Of a DNA stretch of 64,000 nucleotides, positions 33,616-42,423 are shown piece by piece (the first letter of the stretch is position 1; every line of letters starts with the position of its first letter). The stretch is from Melghirimyces algeriensis. GTDB lineage: Bacteria > Bacillota > Bacilli > Thermoactinomycetales > DSM-45169. The DNA lies in the NCBI RefSeq assembly GCF_900182565.1, contig NZ_FXTI01000001.1, forward strand, positions 186,001 through 250,000. The letters run 5' to 3'. Position numbers and translations under genes: made by a program. The notes beneath the pieces were generated by a model. That model was given only the letters and a program-made list of their open reading frames with translations. It had not been told where the DNA came from and made no database searches.

Positions 33616-35343
33616 ATGAACAACAAACAGGTATCCTCCCAGTTAAATCAGTTGGCTGATCTGATGGAATTGAAAGGGGAAAATCCCTTCAAGGTGAATG
33701 CATATCGAAAAGCGGCACGGGCAGTGGAAAACAGCCGTCAAGCACTGGACGAGCTGGAAAAAGGACCTGAAGAACTGCCGGGTGTGGGAAAAGGGACGGC
33801 CGCGGCGATTCAGGAAATCATGAACACGGGAACACTGGAAGCACTGCAAAACTTGCTGGAAGAGTTACCGACAGGATTGCCAGAATTGATGAAGATTCCA
33901 GGACTGGGACCAAAATCGATTCATGTGTTATATCGGGATTTGGGCGTTAAAAATATGGAAGAGCTGGAGAACGTTTTAACAGAAGGAGAGGTTCGAAAGC
34001 TGCCGGGATTTGGTGAGAAAAAAGAGAAGAAAATCCTGGAAGGGATTCTTCGGATGAAGGAACGTCCTGCCCGGTTCTTGCTCATTCATGCTCTTCCTGT
34101 GGCGGAAACGCTGGAAAAACGGTTGATGGAGCATCCTGATGTACAGAGAGTGAAGCCGGCAGGCAGTCTCCGCAGGATGAAAGAAACGGTTAAAGATATT
34201 GACTTGGTGGTGGCTACAGAGAGACCGACAGCGGTTGGTGAATGGATTGTATCCATGCCGGAAGTAAAGGAAGTCATCAACCACGGAGAGACCAAGGTAA
34301 GTGTTGTCGTGGGGATGGGGATTGATATTCAAGTTGATTTTCGTTTGGTTGAGCCCCGTCATTTCATTACGGCACTGCTACACTTTACCGGGTCCACAGA
34401 GCATAATGTCAGAATACGGCAGCGTGCAAAGGAATTTGGATGGAAAGTGAACGAATATGGAATTGTTGATTCGGAGAATGAACGAGAGCTGACCTTTACA
34501 GAAGAGAAAGAAGTGTATCAACAGCTTCAATGCCCCTTTGTGATTCCGGAGTTGAGGGAAGATCGTGGCGAGATGGATGTTCCAGGGGAAAGACTTCCCC
34601 AGGTGTTGCAGGAAGGGGACATTCGGGGAGACCTTCATATGCACACCCGGTGGAGTGACGGCTCTGCTTCTGTGAAAGAGATGGCTCTGGCGGCTCAAAA
34701 ACGGGGGTATGAATATATTGCGATTACCGATCATTCCAAATCCCTCAAAGTCGCTGGTGGTTTGAAAGAAGATGATCTGAAGCGACAACGGGAGGAAATT
34801 GATGCGGTAAATGAGGAGTTGGACGGAATCACGGTTCTGGCAGGGATAGAAATGGATATTCTGCCGGATGGAAGATTGGATTTTTCTGATCAGGTCCTGT
34901 CGGAGCTGGATCTGGTGATTGCTTCTGTCCACAGTTCATTTCGCCAAAGCCGGGACAGGATGACTCGTCGAATCCTAAATGCCATTGAAAATCCGTTCGT
35001 TCATATCATTGCGCACCCAACCGGTCGTTTGATCAATCGCAGGGACCCATATGAAGTGGACCTGGATCGTATATTTGAAGCGGCAGCTGAAACCAAAACC
35101 ATTCTGGAGTTAAATGCCAATCCCAATCGCCTGGATCTGAGTGATGTAAACCTGAAAAAAGCAAAGGAAGCATATGGGATTCATTTTTCCATCAATACAG
35201 ATGCGCACGCACCCGAAATGTTTTCTTTTATTCGATTGGGAATCTCCACCGCCCGTCGCGGTTGGCTGGAGCCTGAGGATGTCGTGAATACTTATTCGCT
35301 TGAGGCGCTCAGGAAACGCTTAAAAGCGATCCGCAATGCTTGA
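33616..35343 (+). CDS. polX: DNA polymerase/3'-5' exonuclease PolX
   Basis: Family X repair polymerase fused to a PHP phosphoesterase; 575 residues. The N-terminal part has helix-hairpin-helix motifs (ELPGVGKGTAAAIQEI, KIPGLGPKSIHVLYRDLG, KLPGFGEKKEKKI). The palm motif is AGSLRRMKETVKDIDLVVAT, with acidic residues near 190-200, and the partner Asp in IDIQVDFRLV. From residue ~338 the PHP domain has DLHMHTRWSDGS, ITDHSKSLKVAGG, GIEMDIL, HPTGRL and NTDAHA, a complete Mn2+ site set. ATG 33616 has AAGGAGG 7 bases upstream. It acts in base-excision type repair. Confidence 0.95.
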   Translation: MNNKQVSSQLNQLADLMELKGENPFKVNAYRKAARAVENSRQALDELEKGPEELPGVGKGTAAAIQEIMNTGTLEALQNLLEELPTGLPELMKIPGLGPKSIHVLYRDLGVKNMEELENVLTEGEVRKLPGFGEKKEKKILEGILRMKERPARFLLIHALPVAETLEKRLMEHPDVQRVKPAGSLRRMKETVKDIDLVVATERPTAVGEWIVSMPEVKEVINHGETKVSVVVGMGIDIQVDFRLVEPRHFITALLHFTGSTEHNVRIRQRAKEFGWKVNEYGIVDSENERELTFTEEKEVYQQLQCPFVIPELREDRGEMDVPGERLPQVLQEGDIRGDLHMHTRWSDGSASVKEMALAAQKRGYEYIAITDHSKSLKVAGGLKEDDLKRQREEIDAVNEELDGITVLAGIEMDILPDGRLDFSDQVLSELDLVIASVHSSFRQSRDRMTRRILNAIENPFVHIIAHPTGRLINRRDPYEVDLDRIFEAAAETKTILELNANPNRLDLSDVNLKKAKEAYGIHFSINTDAHAPEMFSFIRLGISTARRGWLEPEDVVNTYSLEALRKRLKAIRNA

Positions 35344-35453
35344 TACAAAGTGCGAGCTGCCCGCTTTGGGATGACAGGGCTTTTTGCATAGGCAGGGGAA
35401 ATGACGGAATACTAACAGCATAAAGAACCAACCGATAGAAAGGTTGACGAATC

Positions 35454-36440
35454 ATGATCAAACGAATAATGCTGTTATTCTGTGCCTGTCTCCTCTTTGT
35501 ATCTGGTTCGGTCGCCACCGTCACCCAGGCGGAACTCGCGTTTGGCAAGGAAGAGTTGAAAAAAGGTGCCACGGGAGGCGATGTCTATGAGTTGCAGGGA
35601 CGGCTGAAGTATCTCGGTTTCTACACCGGTAAGGTGAATGGAAAGCTTGGGAAACGAACCTACCGTGCGGTCCGGCTTTTCCAGTACTCCTTTGGACTCA
35701 AGGTGGATGGAATTGCGGGACCAAAAACAAAAAGGAAACTGGTGGAAGCATCCAAAGAGTGGGCTCCGGGTGTTTCCAATCGGATCTATCGCAAGGGAGA
35801 CCGGGGAGGATATGTCTGGGAGTTGCAACGTAGGCTTCAATTCATCGGATATTATGCCGGAAAAATTGATGGTCAGTTCGGTTCGCAGACAGATCGGGCA
35901 ACCCGTGATTTTCAATATCGGTTTGCCCTCAAGGTGGATGGACGAGTAGGTCCCAAGACCAAACTGAAATTGTGGAAAGCAACGCGCGGTATGAAATTGG
36001 GTGCAAAAGCTCCCGCAAAAAGGAGAAAACCGGCGCTTACGGAAGTCAAACCGATGAGAAAAGTTCCCGAACATACAAAGGGGTTATCCAAGGAAGACAT
36101 TCGTATGATCGCCCAAGCGGTTTACGCTGAGGCCCGTGGTGAGCGGTATGTGGGACAGGTTGCTGTCGCTGCTGTCATTTTGAACCGCCTGGAAAGCGAG
36201 AAGTTTCCAAATTCCCCTTCCGCCATCATATTCCAACCGTTGGCGTTTGAAGCGGTCGCAGATGGACAGATCTGGCTGCAGCCGAATCAACGGTCAAAGA
36301 AAGCGGTCTATGATGCGATCAATGGTTGGGACCCTAGTGGCGGAGCCTTATATTATTTCAATCCGGATACCGCCACATCTGACTGGATTTGGGGACGGCC
36401 CCAGATTAAACGGATTGGAAAGCATATCTTCACAAAGTAA
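35454..36440 (+). CDS. sleB: Spore cortex-lytic enzyme / cell-wall hydrolase SleB
   Basis: Secreted lytic transglycosylase-type hydrolase active on the spore cortex during germination. It has 328 residues. A signal peptide (MIKRIMLLFCACLLFVSGS, cut near TQA) is followed by two peptidoglycan-binding repeats (GDVYELQGRLKYLGFYTG; GYVWELQRRLQFIGYYAG), each ending VDG..GPKTK. A basic linker precedes the SleB domain (~200-328) with the catalytic Glu in AQAVYAEARGE and GGALYYFNPDTA. Two binding repeats rather than one is a variant. The partner ypeB is not next to it. A terminator follows. Confidence 0.93.
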   Translation: MIKRIMLLFCACLLFVSGSVATVTQAELAFGKEELKKGATGGDVYELQGRLKYLGFYTGKVNGKLGKRTYRAVRLFQYSFGLKVDGIAGPKTKRKLVEASKEWAPGVSNRIYRKGDRGGYVWELQRRLQFIGYYAGKIDGQFGSQTDRATRDFQYRFALKVDGRVGPKTKLKLWKATRGMKLGAKAPAKRRKPALTEVKPMRKVPEHTKGLSKEDIRMIAQAVYAEARGERYVGQVAVAAVILNRLESEKFPNSPSAIIFQPLAFEAVADGQIWLQPNQRSKKAVYDAINGWDPSGGALYYFNPDTATSDWIWGRPQIKRIGKHIFTK

Positions 36441-36446
36441 ACAAAG

Positions 36447-36476
36447 CAGCCGACTGTCAGAAGTCGGCTGTTTTTT
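36447..36476 (+). terminator. Terminator after sleB
   Basis: CAGCCGACT pairs with AGTCGGCTG, followed by six T. Confidence 0.93.
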
Positions 36477-36546
36477 GCTCCTGTGTAATGTTTTTTCTGC
36501 ATGATATAATGGATAAGGATTGTGTCGGAAAGAGGAGGTTACAGGT

Positions 36547-38904
36547 TTGGACCCACGTATGCAACAAACCTTGGAATATCATCGAATGATTGAAAGTTTG
36601 ATTGAGCTGGCTTCCTCCGAAACAGGAAAAACGGTTACCACTGAATTGCAACCTTCTACCTGTACAGAGGATGTTAGTCACATGCTTCAATCCACGGCGG
36701 AAGCAATGGATTTTCTCCGACTGGCGGGGAACCTCTCCTTTGAGTCGGTCAAAGAGATACGTCCTTCTCTACAGCGGGCCCGGATCGGCAGTGTATTGTC
36801 GGCAGTGGAACTACTGGATGTCGCTGGAACTGCTGCAGCCGAAAAAAGAGTCTCTTCCGCTTTCAAAAGATTGGAACCGGAAGATGCGCCCCTACCCATT
36901 CTTCGGGAGTTGGTGGGGCGTTTGGCGGAAACACGCGGATTGGCGGAATCCATTTTATCTTCCATTGATGAGGATGGGCAGGTCAAGGATGAAGCCAGTC
37001 CAGCGTTGAAGCGGATTCGGGGAAGTATCATTCAGCTTCAGGGACGAATCCGAAGTTCTTTGGAAGAAATTTTGCACCATTCCAAATATGTGAAGATGCT
37101 TCAAGAGTCCATTGTTACACAGCGAAATGATCGTTATGTGATTCCGGTCAAGCAGGAGTATCGAGGGGCCTTTGGAGGGATTGTCCACGACCAGTCGGCT
37201 TCGGGACAAACCCTGTTTATTGAACCGCAGTCCGTCGTGGATTTGAATAACCGCCTTCGGGAGCTTGAATTGGAAGAAGCAAGGGAAGTCGAAAGGATTC
37301 TCGGCGAGTTAACCGTACAGGTGGGCGAATCTGCGGAGGATGTAGAGAATAATCTATCCGTTTGCACCGAACTGGATGTCATCTTTGCAAAGGCCCGCTT
37401 GGGACGGAAACTGAAAGGAATTGTGCCCCGTTTAAATACAGATGGGTTGATTCGCCTCAAAGGAGCTCGCCATCCGCTGATTGATATGGAAGAAGTGGTT
37501 CCCATCGATGTGGAGCTGGGTGGAGCGTATCGTGCCATCGTGATTACGGGGCCCAACACAGGTGGAAAAACGGTTTCCTTAAAAACGGTGGGGCTGCTTA
37601 CGCTGATGGCGCAGGCGGGACTTCCCATTCCGGCAGAGGAAGAAAGCACTGTGTCCGTATTTAGCGGGGTGTTTGCGGATATTGGGGATGAACAGAGTAT
37701 TGAGCAAAACCTGAGTACCTTTTCTTCTCATTTGACCAATATTATTCATATTCTGCAACAGATCGATGCACGGAGTCTCGTTCTGATGGATGAACTGGGG
37801 GCAGGAACCGACCCTACGGAAGGTGCCGCTCTTGCCATTGCGATCCTGGAGAAAGTACTGGAACGCGGGTGTCGCTTGGTGGCCACCACCCATTATAACG
37901 AACTGAAGTTGTTTGCCAATAGCCGGGATGAAGTGATCAATGCCAGTGTGGAATTTAATGTGGAAACATTAAGTCCCACGTACCGCTTATTGATTGGCAT
38001 CCCTGGCAGAAGTAATGCGTTTGAAATTGCAGAGCGCCTGGGACTTCCAAAAGAGATCATCCAGACGGCCCGTTCCCAAATTTCCAGTGAGGAAAATCGG
38101 TTGGAGGATATGATTGGTGCGCTGAGTGAGGATCAACGCCAGGCAGAGGAAGAGCGTCAAAAGGCAGAAGCGCTTCGAATGGAAGCGGAAGCCTTGCATC
38201 AGGAATTGAAACAGCAGTTAAAACGGTGGGAAAAGGAAAAAGAGCGGATACAGGAGTCGGCACGCAGAGAGGCAAAAAGCATTGTTTCCAGGGCCAAGCG
38301 CGAAGCCGAGGAAGTGATCCATCAGCTGCGTCAATGGGCCAAGGAGCGACCGGGATCATTAAAGGAACATAAGCTGATTGAAGCAAAAAAACGGCTTACC
38401 GATGTCGAACCGGAAACCAAGTGGGTTAAAGACGTGGAAAGTGAAGACCGTCCCCAGAAAGCGATTGCTGTCGGGGATGAAGTATGGGTGAAAACATTGA
38501 ATCAAAAAGGCCAGGTCATCGCAGATTTGGGGAATGATGAGTTCCAGGTGGCGGTTGGCTTGATGAAAATGAAAGTGCCCCGCAACAGTTTGCAGTGGAA
38601 AGCATCTCCCCAGGTCCATTCGGAATCCGGCACCACCTCTTATCGACGTTTTTCCAGCAATGTACGGCCAGAGTTGGATCTCAGAGGAAAACTGGTAGAA
38701 GAGGCCATTCCGGAAATTGACAAGTATCTGGATGATGCATTGCTGGCCGGGTTTGACAATGTCTTCTTGATTCATGGAAAAGGAACCGGAGCACTGCGAA
38801 AGGGAGTACGAAAGTACCTGGACAATCATTCCCGTGTCCGTTCCTACCGCTCAGGCGGTCAAGGGGAAGGGGGACTCGGTGTAACGGTGGTGGAACTAAA
38901 ATAA
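36547..38904 (+). CDS. mutS2: Endonuclease/ATPase MutS2
   Basis: A protein of 785 residues that resolves branched DNA and rescues collided ribosomes in Bacillus. A TTG start at 36547 is chosen because AGGAGG lies 8 bases upstream. MutS core and lever (residues 1-310) precede the ATPase with Walker A TGPNTGGKTVSLKT near residue 335, VFADIGDEQSIEQNLSTFSSH, and Walker B LVLMDELGAGTDPTEGAAL. A long coiled coil (~515-620), a KOW-like region and the C-terminal Smr nuclease domain (LDLRGKLVEEAI...HGKGTGALRKG) complete the standard layout. A TATAAT at 36504-36509 is a likely -10. Confidence 0.96.
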   Translation: MDPRMQQTLEYHRMIESLIELASSETGKTVTTELQPSTCTEDVSHMLQSTAEAMDFLRLAGNLSFESVKEIRPSLQRARIGSVLSAVELLDVAGTAAAEKRVSSAFKRLEPEDAPLPILRELVGRLAETRGLAESILSSIDEDGQVKDEASPALKRIRGSIIQLQGRIRSSLEEILHHSKYVKMLQESIVTQRNDRYVIPVKQEYRGAFGGIVHDQSASGQTLFIEPQSVVDLNNRLRELELEEAREVERILGELTVQVGESAEDVENNLSVCTELDVIFAKARLGRKLKGIVPRLNTDGLIRLKGARHPLIDMEEVVPIDVELGGAYRAIVITGPNTGGKTVSLKTVGLLTLMAQAGLPIPAEEESTVSVFSGVFADIGDEQSIEQNLSTFSSHLTNIIHILQQIDARSLVLMDELGAGTDPTEGAALAIAILEKVLERGCRLVATTHYNELKLFANSRDEVINASVEFNVETLSPTYRLLIGIPGRSNAFEIAERLGLPKEIIQTARSQISSEENRLEDMIGALSEDQRQAEEERQKAEALRMEAEALHQELKQQLKRWEKEKERIQESARREAKSIVSRAKREAEEVIHQLRQWAKERPGSLKEHKLIEAKKRLTDVEPETKWVKDVESEDRPQKAIAVGDEVWVKTLNQKGQVIADLGNDEFQVAVGLMKMKVPRNSLQWKASPQVHSESGTTSYRRFSSNVRPELDLRGKLVEEAIPEIDKYLDDALLAGFDNVFLIHGKGTGALRKGVRKYLDNHSRVRSYRSGGQGEGGLGVTVVELK

Positions 38905-38929
38905 GGATCTCATAAAGGGGGAATCAAGA

Positions 38930-39019
38930 ATGTTGGCGCGACTGGCACTGATTTTGGCCTCCATCGCACTTCTCTTCTTTATGATCGGCGCCGTCTGGTT
39001 TGCCCTGTATGCCACATAA
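38930..39019 (+). CDS. Putative 29-residue small membrane protein
   Basis: The frame reads MLARLALILASIALLFFMIG and AVWFALYAT, one hydrophobic helix. AAAGGGGG lies about 9 bases before the ATG. It sits 25 bp after mutS2 and 21 bp before the NfeD-like gene, each with its own ribosome site, so it is part of that operon. No homology is claimed; the tight spacing makes it more convincing than an isolated small frame. Confidence 0.6.
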   Translation: MLARLALILASIALLFFMIGAVWFALYAT

Positions 39020-39040
39020 ATTTGACGGGGAGGGGATGGA

Positions 39041-39697
39041 ATGGATTGGATTTTGGAACCATGGGGTGCAGGTTTGATTGTTTTTTTGGCGGGAATGCTT
39101 TTGATGACAGAATTGCTGGTGAAAGCAAAAGGACTTGCTGGATTGTCGGGAACCCTTTTGTTGGTCCTTTATATCTATTCCCGAAGCTTGGATGTTGATC
39201 CCTGGTCTGTTGGATTGCTTGTGATCGGTTTGATTCTGTTTATTATGGACGGAAAACTGATACAGGATGGAACATTGGCTGCAATTGGGCTATTGGCCAA
39301 GTTGGTCGGTTTGGTTCTTCCCACGGGAGATTTTTTGACCGGCAGTTTGGTGGCTGTCATGTGGATTCTGGGACTCTTGATTGGATTTTTTTCCTTAAAA
39401 GTCTTGCCACACAGAGACCTATGGAATAACATTATTCTTAAAAATGCTTTGACCCGTGAGACCGGATACAGTTCAGTGAATGCCAGATACCGTGAATTGA
39501 TTGGCAAAAAGGGGACAGCCCTCACGGATTTTCGTCCTTCCGGAACGCTGGAAATTGATGGTGTGCGTTATAGTGGGATCAGTCAGGGAGTTTGGATGGA
39601 GAAGGGGACTTCGGTTCAAGTGGTTTCTGTAGATGGAACCCGGATTTTGGTTCAACCGTTGTCCATGGCAGATAAATCTCCAACGCAAGGAGAATAG
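39041..39697 (+). CDS. NfeD-like membrane protein
   Basis: A protein of 218 residues. Four or five membrane helices (about 10-125) are followed by a soluble C-terminal OB-fold: YRELIGKKGTALTDFRPSGT, then LEIDGVRYSGISQGVWMEKG and VQVVSVDGTRILVQPL. That end is the NfeD domain, found in proteins working with stomatin/flotillin or membrane proteases. Neither floA nor an SppA-like protease is next to it here. GGGGAGGGGATGG precedes the ATG. It is last in the mutS2 transcript. Confidence 0.88.
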   Translation: MDWILEPWGAGLIVFLAGMLLMTELLVKAKGLAGLSGTLLLVLYIYSRSLDVDPWSVGLLVIGLILFIMDGKLIQDGTLAAIGLLAKLVGLVLPTGDFLTGSLVAVMWILGLLIGFFSLKVLPHRDLWNNIILKNALTRETGYSSVNARYRELIGKKGTALTDFRPSGTLEIDGVRYSGISQGVWMEKGTSVQVVSVDGTRILVQPLSMADKSPTQGE

Positions 39698-39712
39698 TGC
39701 AAAAACACCATT

Positions 39713-39740
39713 TAAACCTCCAGCAATCGCTGGAGGTTTA
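39713..39740. terminator. Stem-loop downstream of NfeD gene
   Basis: TAAACCTCCAGC pairs perfectly with GCTGGAGGTTTA, with a 4-base loop. No T-run follows on either strand, so it may protect RNA ends as well as terminate. Confidence 0.6.
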
Positions 39741-39764
39741 GCAATATATGGTATCGAGGGTTGT

Positions 39765-39995
39765 CTATATCCTTGCGCGAATGTTAACCTGTATATTCTG
39801 TGGTTGTTGAACCGTGACGGACGGTCGTTTTTTCTGTGTGTGATCCCCTTCCGGTTTCTCTTCCCATTCTTCCCAGTAGTGGTGGTATAAATAAAGCCAG
39901 TTTGGTTGGAGAATGGTGATGGGAAAGGAAGGGGCAAAGAATGTGTAAGGTCTGACAAATGATTTCCAATGCAAGATCATCTCACCCGCTTCCAT
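39765..39995 (-). CDS. Hypothetical aromatic-rich 60-76-residue protein
   Basis: This minus-strand frame reads ILHWKSFVRPYTFFAPSFPI, NWLYLYHHYWEEWEEKPEGD and ends QQPQNIQVNIRARI. The composition (Trp, Tyr, His, then a polar tail) looks like a real small protein, but the ribosome site is poor for the ATG at 39995; the ATG at 39980 follows GGTGAG closely. No family is recognised. It faces away from the MFS gene and ends at the NfeD hairpin. The rest of the 455-bp gap holds palindromes described separately. Confidence 0.4.
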   Translation of the reverse strand: MEAGEMILHWKSFVRPYTFFAPSFPITILQPNWLYLYHHYWEEWEEKPEGDHTQKKRPSVTVQQPQNIQVNIRARI

Positions 39996-40071
39996 TTTAT
40001 TTTATTCATAATATATGGGAGTCCTGGCTTGGTCTATTCTGCCAAAGGGCAAGTATGAGGAAATGTTGAAC

Positions 40072-40117
40072 ATGCATCGATGCATATATTTCGTTATACT
40101 AAATTTGCGTATATACG
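40072..40117 (+). promoter_or_regulatory. MFS gene promoter region with two palindromes
   Basis: ATGCATCGATGCAT (40072-40085) and CGTATATACG (40108-40117) are perfect palindromes either side of a TTATACT-type -10 (40094-40100). Their places suit operators for the following transporter gene. Confidence 0.45.
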
Positions 40118-40152
40118 AATAAAAGGATCTTGAAAGAAAGGATGCCGAATAC

Positions 40153-41349
40153 ATGAAGGAACGACTGTGGACACGGGATTTTATATTGCTTGGAATCGTC
40201 AATCTGTTGATGTTTGGCAGCTTTTTCTTTTTGCTGCCAACCTTGCCTCTTTATGTGACAGAAGAGCTGGGTGGAAATGAAAACCAGGTGGGGTTGATTG
40301 CCGGTTCGTTTGCCATCGCTGCAATTGTCGTTCGTCCGTGGTCAGGAATGCTGCTTGACCAGCTGGGGCGACGGACATTTATGTTGGTTTCCCTGGGGCT
40401 GTTTGCTTTGGTGACTGCCGGTTACTATGTGACGGTTACGTTTATACTGTTGTTAGTGTTGCGCCTGATTCATGGAGCGGTCTTCGGGATGGCCTCCACA
40501 GCTTCCGGGACCGTGGCGGCTGATCTGGTGCCGGCTTCCCGTCGGGGAGAAGGTTTGGGTTACAATGGAACCTTTATTACCCTGGCCATGGTGGTGGGAC
40601 CCACCATCGGGCTGAAATTGGCCGATTTCGGCTATTCCGCTCTGTTTGCGGGCAGTCTTTCAGCGGCTCTGTTGTGTTTGGTTTTAGCCTCATTGATTCG
40701 TTATCCCGGAAAGGCAAGATCCGGAAAACCCTACATTCGTTTCTCCTTGAATCAATGGACACATCTCATTGATAAGGGATCGATTCCCTTTGCCATGTCC
40801 GTCGTCGGTGCCGCCGTTATTTTTGGAGGAATCAGCGCGTTTATTTCGCTTTATGCGGTGGAGCTTGGACATCCGGAACTCGCTGGAGGGTATTTTTTTG
40901 TTTACGCTCTTGCTCTGGTCCTGTCCCGGATTTTTGCAGGGCGTATGAATGACACCAAAGGCTCTGACTATGTGGTGTATCCCGGCTTGCTTTTTTATGC
41001 CGCAGGTCTTGTCCTTCTGGGGCTGGCAGAGGGAATGTTTCTCTTTTACAGTGCCGCCGTCTTGATCGGTCTGGGTTATGGCAGTATCCAACCGTCCATC
41101 CAGGCAATCATTATCCAACAGGCTCCGGAAAAGCGCCGGGGAGCAGCGACGGCTACCTTCTTTATGGCCTTGGACCTGGGAATTGGGGTTGGCTCCTTCT
41201 TACTCGGCTTTGTCGCCCAATGGTTGGGTTATCGGGGGATGTTTTTCTTTTCTCTGTTGTTTGTTGTTTGGTCTGCCATTCAGTATGCATGGGCGAGGAA
41301 GAAGTCACGGGAAATGGAAAAAGCCCACTCCGGGGAGCGGGCCAGTTAG
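40153..41349 (+). CDS. MFS transporter, drug-efflux type
   Basis: A protein of 398 residues with 12 membrane helices. The N-terminal half has FILLGIVNLLMFGSFFFLLP, LYVTEELGGNENQVGLIAG, and the loop 2-3 motif GMLLDQLGRRTFMLV characteristic of the superfamily; the centre has RRGEGLGYNGTFITLAMVVG. It is similar to proton-coupled efflux proteins such as YfkF/YwoG, though the substrate is unknown. GAAAGGATG precedes the ATG. Its last ~58 bp are duplicated 1 kb downstream (42333-42390). Confidence 0.88.
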   Translation: MKERLWTRDFILLGIVNLLMFGSFFFLLPTLPLYVTEELGGNENQVGLIAGSFAIAAIVVRPWSGMLLDQLGRRTFMLVSLGLFALVTAGYYVTVTFILLLVLRLIHGAVFGMASTASGTVAADLVPASRRGEGLGYNGTFITLAMVVGPTIGLKLADFGYSALFAGSLSAALLCLVLASLIRYPGKARSGKPYIRFSLNQWTHLIDKGSIPFAMSVVGAAVIFGGISAFISLYAVELGHPELAGGYFFVYALALVLSRIFAGRMNDTKGSDYVVYPGLLFYAAGLVLLGLAEGMFLFYSAAVLIGLGYGSIQPSIQAIIIQQAPEKRRGAATATFFMALDLGIGVGSFLLGFVAQWLGYRGMFFFSLLFVVWSAIQYAWARKKSREMEKAHSGERAS

Positions 41350-41362
41350 GGAAGATGGATCA
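41292..41362 (+). repeat. Direct repeat B1 (end of MFS gene)
   Basis: From GGCGAGGAAGAAGTCAC to ATGGATCA this segment is nearly identical to 42333-42404. It covers the last codons and the stop of the MFS gene. Confidence 0.85.
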
Positions 41363-41608
41363 TACCGGGTCCATCGAGACTGCTGACAAAGGGAATAAGA
41401 GGGGGATTTCCGGTGAAGCATCCTTTTCCGACGACCCAGCGGAACCCCTGGAGGTTCCAACCGTTTAGCGGACAACCTCTTTTCCTTTTTGTCCGCTGGT
41501 TGGGACCGGAGGGGGTGAAGCGGACTCCTTCCACTTCTTCGCTGGAGGAAAGAGATGCGGAAACGGAAATTTCCCCTTCACCACTTTGTCATGAACCTCA
41601 ATGGATCA
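41355..41608. mobile_element. 238-bp insert flanked by an 8-bp direct repeat
   Basis: ATGGATCA occurs at 41355-41362 and again at 41601-41608, while the second copy of the same junction (42397-42404) has it once and lacks the 238 bp between. This is a filled site against an empty site. The insert holds a long imperfect hairpin (GGTTCCAACC...AGCGGAC against GTCCGCTGGTTGGGACC) and no convincing gene. It could be a miniature element with an 8-bp target duplication, or the result of a deletion in the other copy. Terminal inverted repeats were not found. Confidence 0.5.
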
Positions 41609-41751
41609 TTTATTCGATTCATCTTTTTTATTTCCAGCGTAGCCATTTGGGATAATGGTTTTTGATCAGTCCCCCGGAAACCTTGCCCCAACCGAGAGAA
41701 AAACCATCCACTGCCACCAGCATCCAGCCTTTTTCTCCATCATGGGGAAGA
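41609..41751 (-). pseudogene. Duplicated 3' fragment of the RNA methyltransferase gene
   Basis: The minus strand reads LPHDGEKGWMLVAVDGFSLG and WGKVSGGLIKNHYPKWLRWK, almost the same as the end of the gene at 42424-43797. Only the last ~40 codons are present, so this is a fragment. Similarity begins at the empty-site sequence and ends near 41751. Confidence 0.85.
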
Positions 41752-41805
41752 GAAGTACCTGTTGTAACAGTGTGGTTTGGCAACAAAAAACTCTTCTCTT
41801 TGAGG

Positions 41806-42219
41806 TTAGAGATCCATTTCGATTTGTTCATTCTTGCCCTTTAACTTGGACAAAAACTCCTTTTCCCGTTGCGGGGAAATCAGAATGTGACCTTTTTGAT
41901 GAGTGATTTCCAATCGATGGCGGGAAAGAGCAGGACTGGAGAGGAGGCTTTTTGTCTTTATCACCCTTTGAATCTGATGATAAGGAATGTTCCAGCGGAA
42001 GGGTCCAGCTTTTATAATCAGTTCCTCCTCCGCAAATTTGTAATAGGTCCCTAACCAGATCCACAGCGTAAAGCTGTAAAATATCAAAAACAGGGCAATG
42101 GGAATGAGAGCTTCTTGTAAGGACATGATGGAAAAGAGTAAGTAAGCGGGAATGATCAAGAGTGGTCCCCAAGTCAACAAGGCAAAAGAGAAATCTTTTT
42201 TGCTGAAAAAGGTGTTCAA
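41806..42219 (-). CDS. Small PH-domain membrane protein (bPH_4-like)
   Basis: A protein of 137 residues. Two membrane helices (about 12-55: FALLTWGPLLIIPAYLLFSI, IPIALFLIFYSFTLWIWLG) are followed by a short bacterial PH domain (YYKFAEEELIIKAGPFRWNI, then LEITHQKGHILISPQREKEF). Similar two-helix/PH proteins are common in Bacillales, without a known role. The gene lies exactly between the two copies of the duplicated MFS/methyltransferase junction, so it arrived or was trapped during that rearrangement. AGGAGG precedes the ATG. Confidence 0.75.
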   Translation of the reverse strand: MNTFFSKKDFSFALLTWGPLLIIPAYLLFSIMSLQEALIPIALFLIFYSFTLWIWLGTYYKFAEEELIIKAGPFRWNIPYHQIQRVIKTKSLLSSPALSRHRLEITHQKGHILISPQREKEFLSKLKGKNEQIEMDL

Positions 42220-42332
42220 AATAAGTACCTCCTCATTAAATCAGGAATATCTCATCCAAACTATGACTGGAATTTAACTCTCTATTCTTCATTCGTTGCA
42301 GTCTTCCTTCTGTAACGGACACCTACGTATAT

Positions 42333-42404
42333 AGGCGAGGAAGAAGTCACAGGAAATGGAAAAAGCCCACTCCGGGGAGCGGGCCAGTTAGGGAATATGG
42401 ATCA
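42333..42404 (+). repeat. Direct repeat B2 (copy of MFS gene end)
   Basis: A copy of 41292-41362 lying between the PH gene and the RNA methyltransferase gene, joined directly to the methyltransferase 3' end through the uninterrupted ATGGATCA site. Confidence 0.85.
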
Positions 42405-42423
42405 CTTATTCGATCGATCTTTT

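Noticed and set aside
41346..41534. Minus-strand frame of 62 codons inside the 238-bp insert
   Set aside because: No ribosome site, and its C-terminus reads through the insert boundary into the MFS end; no family seen.
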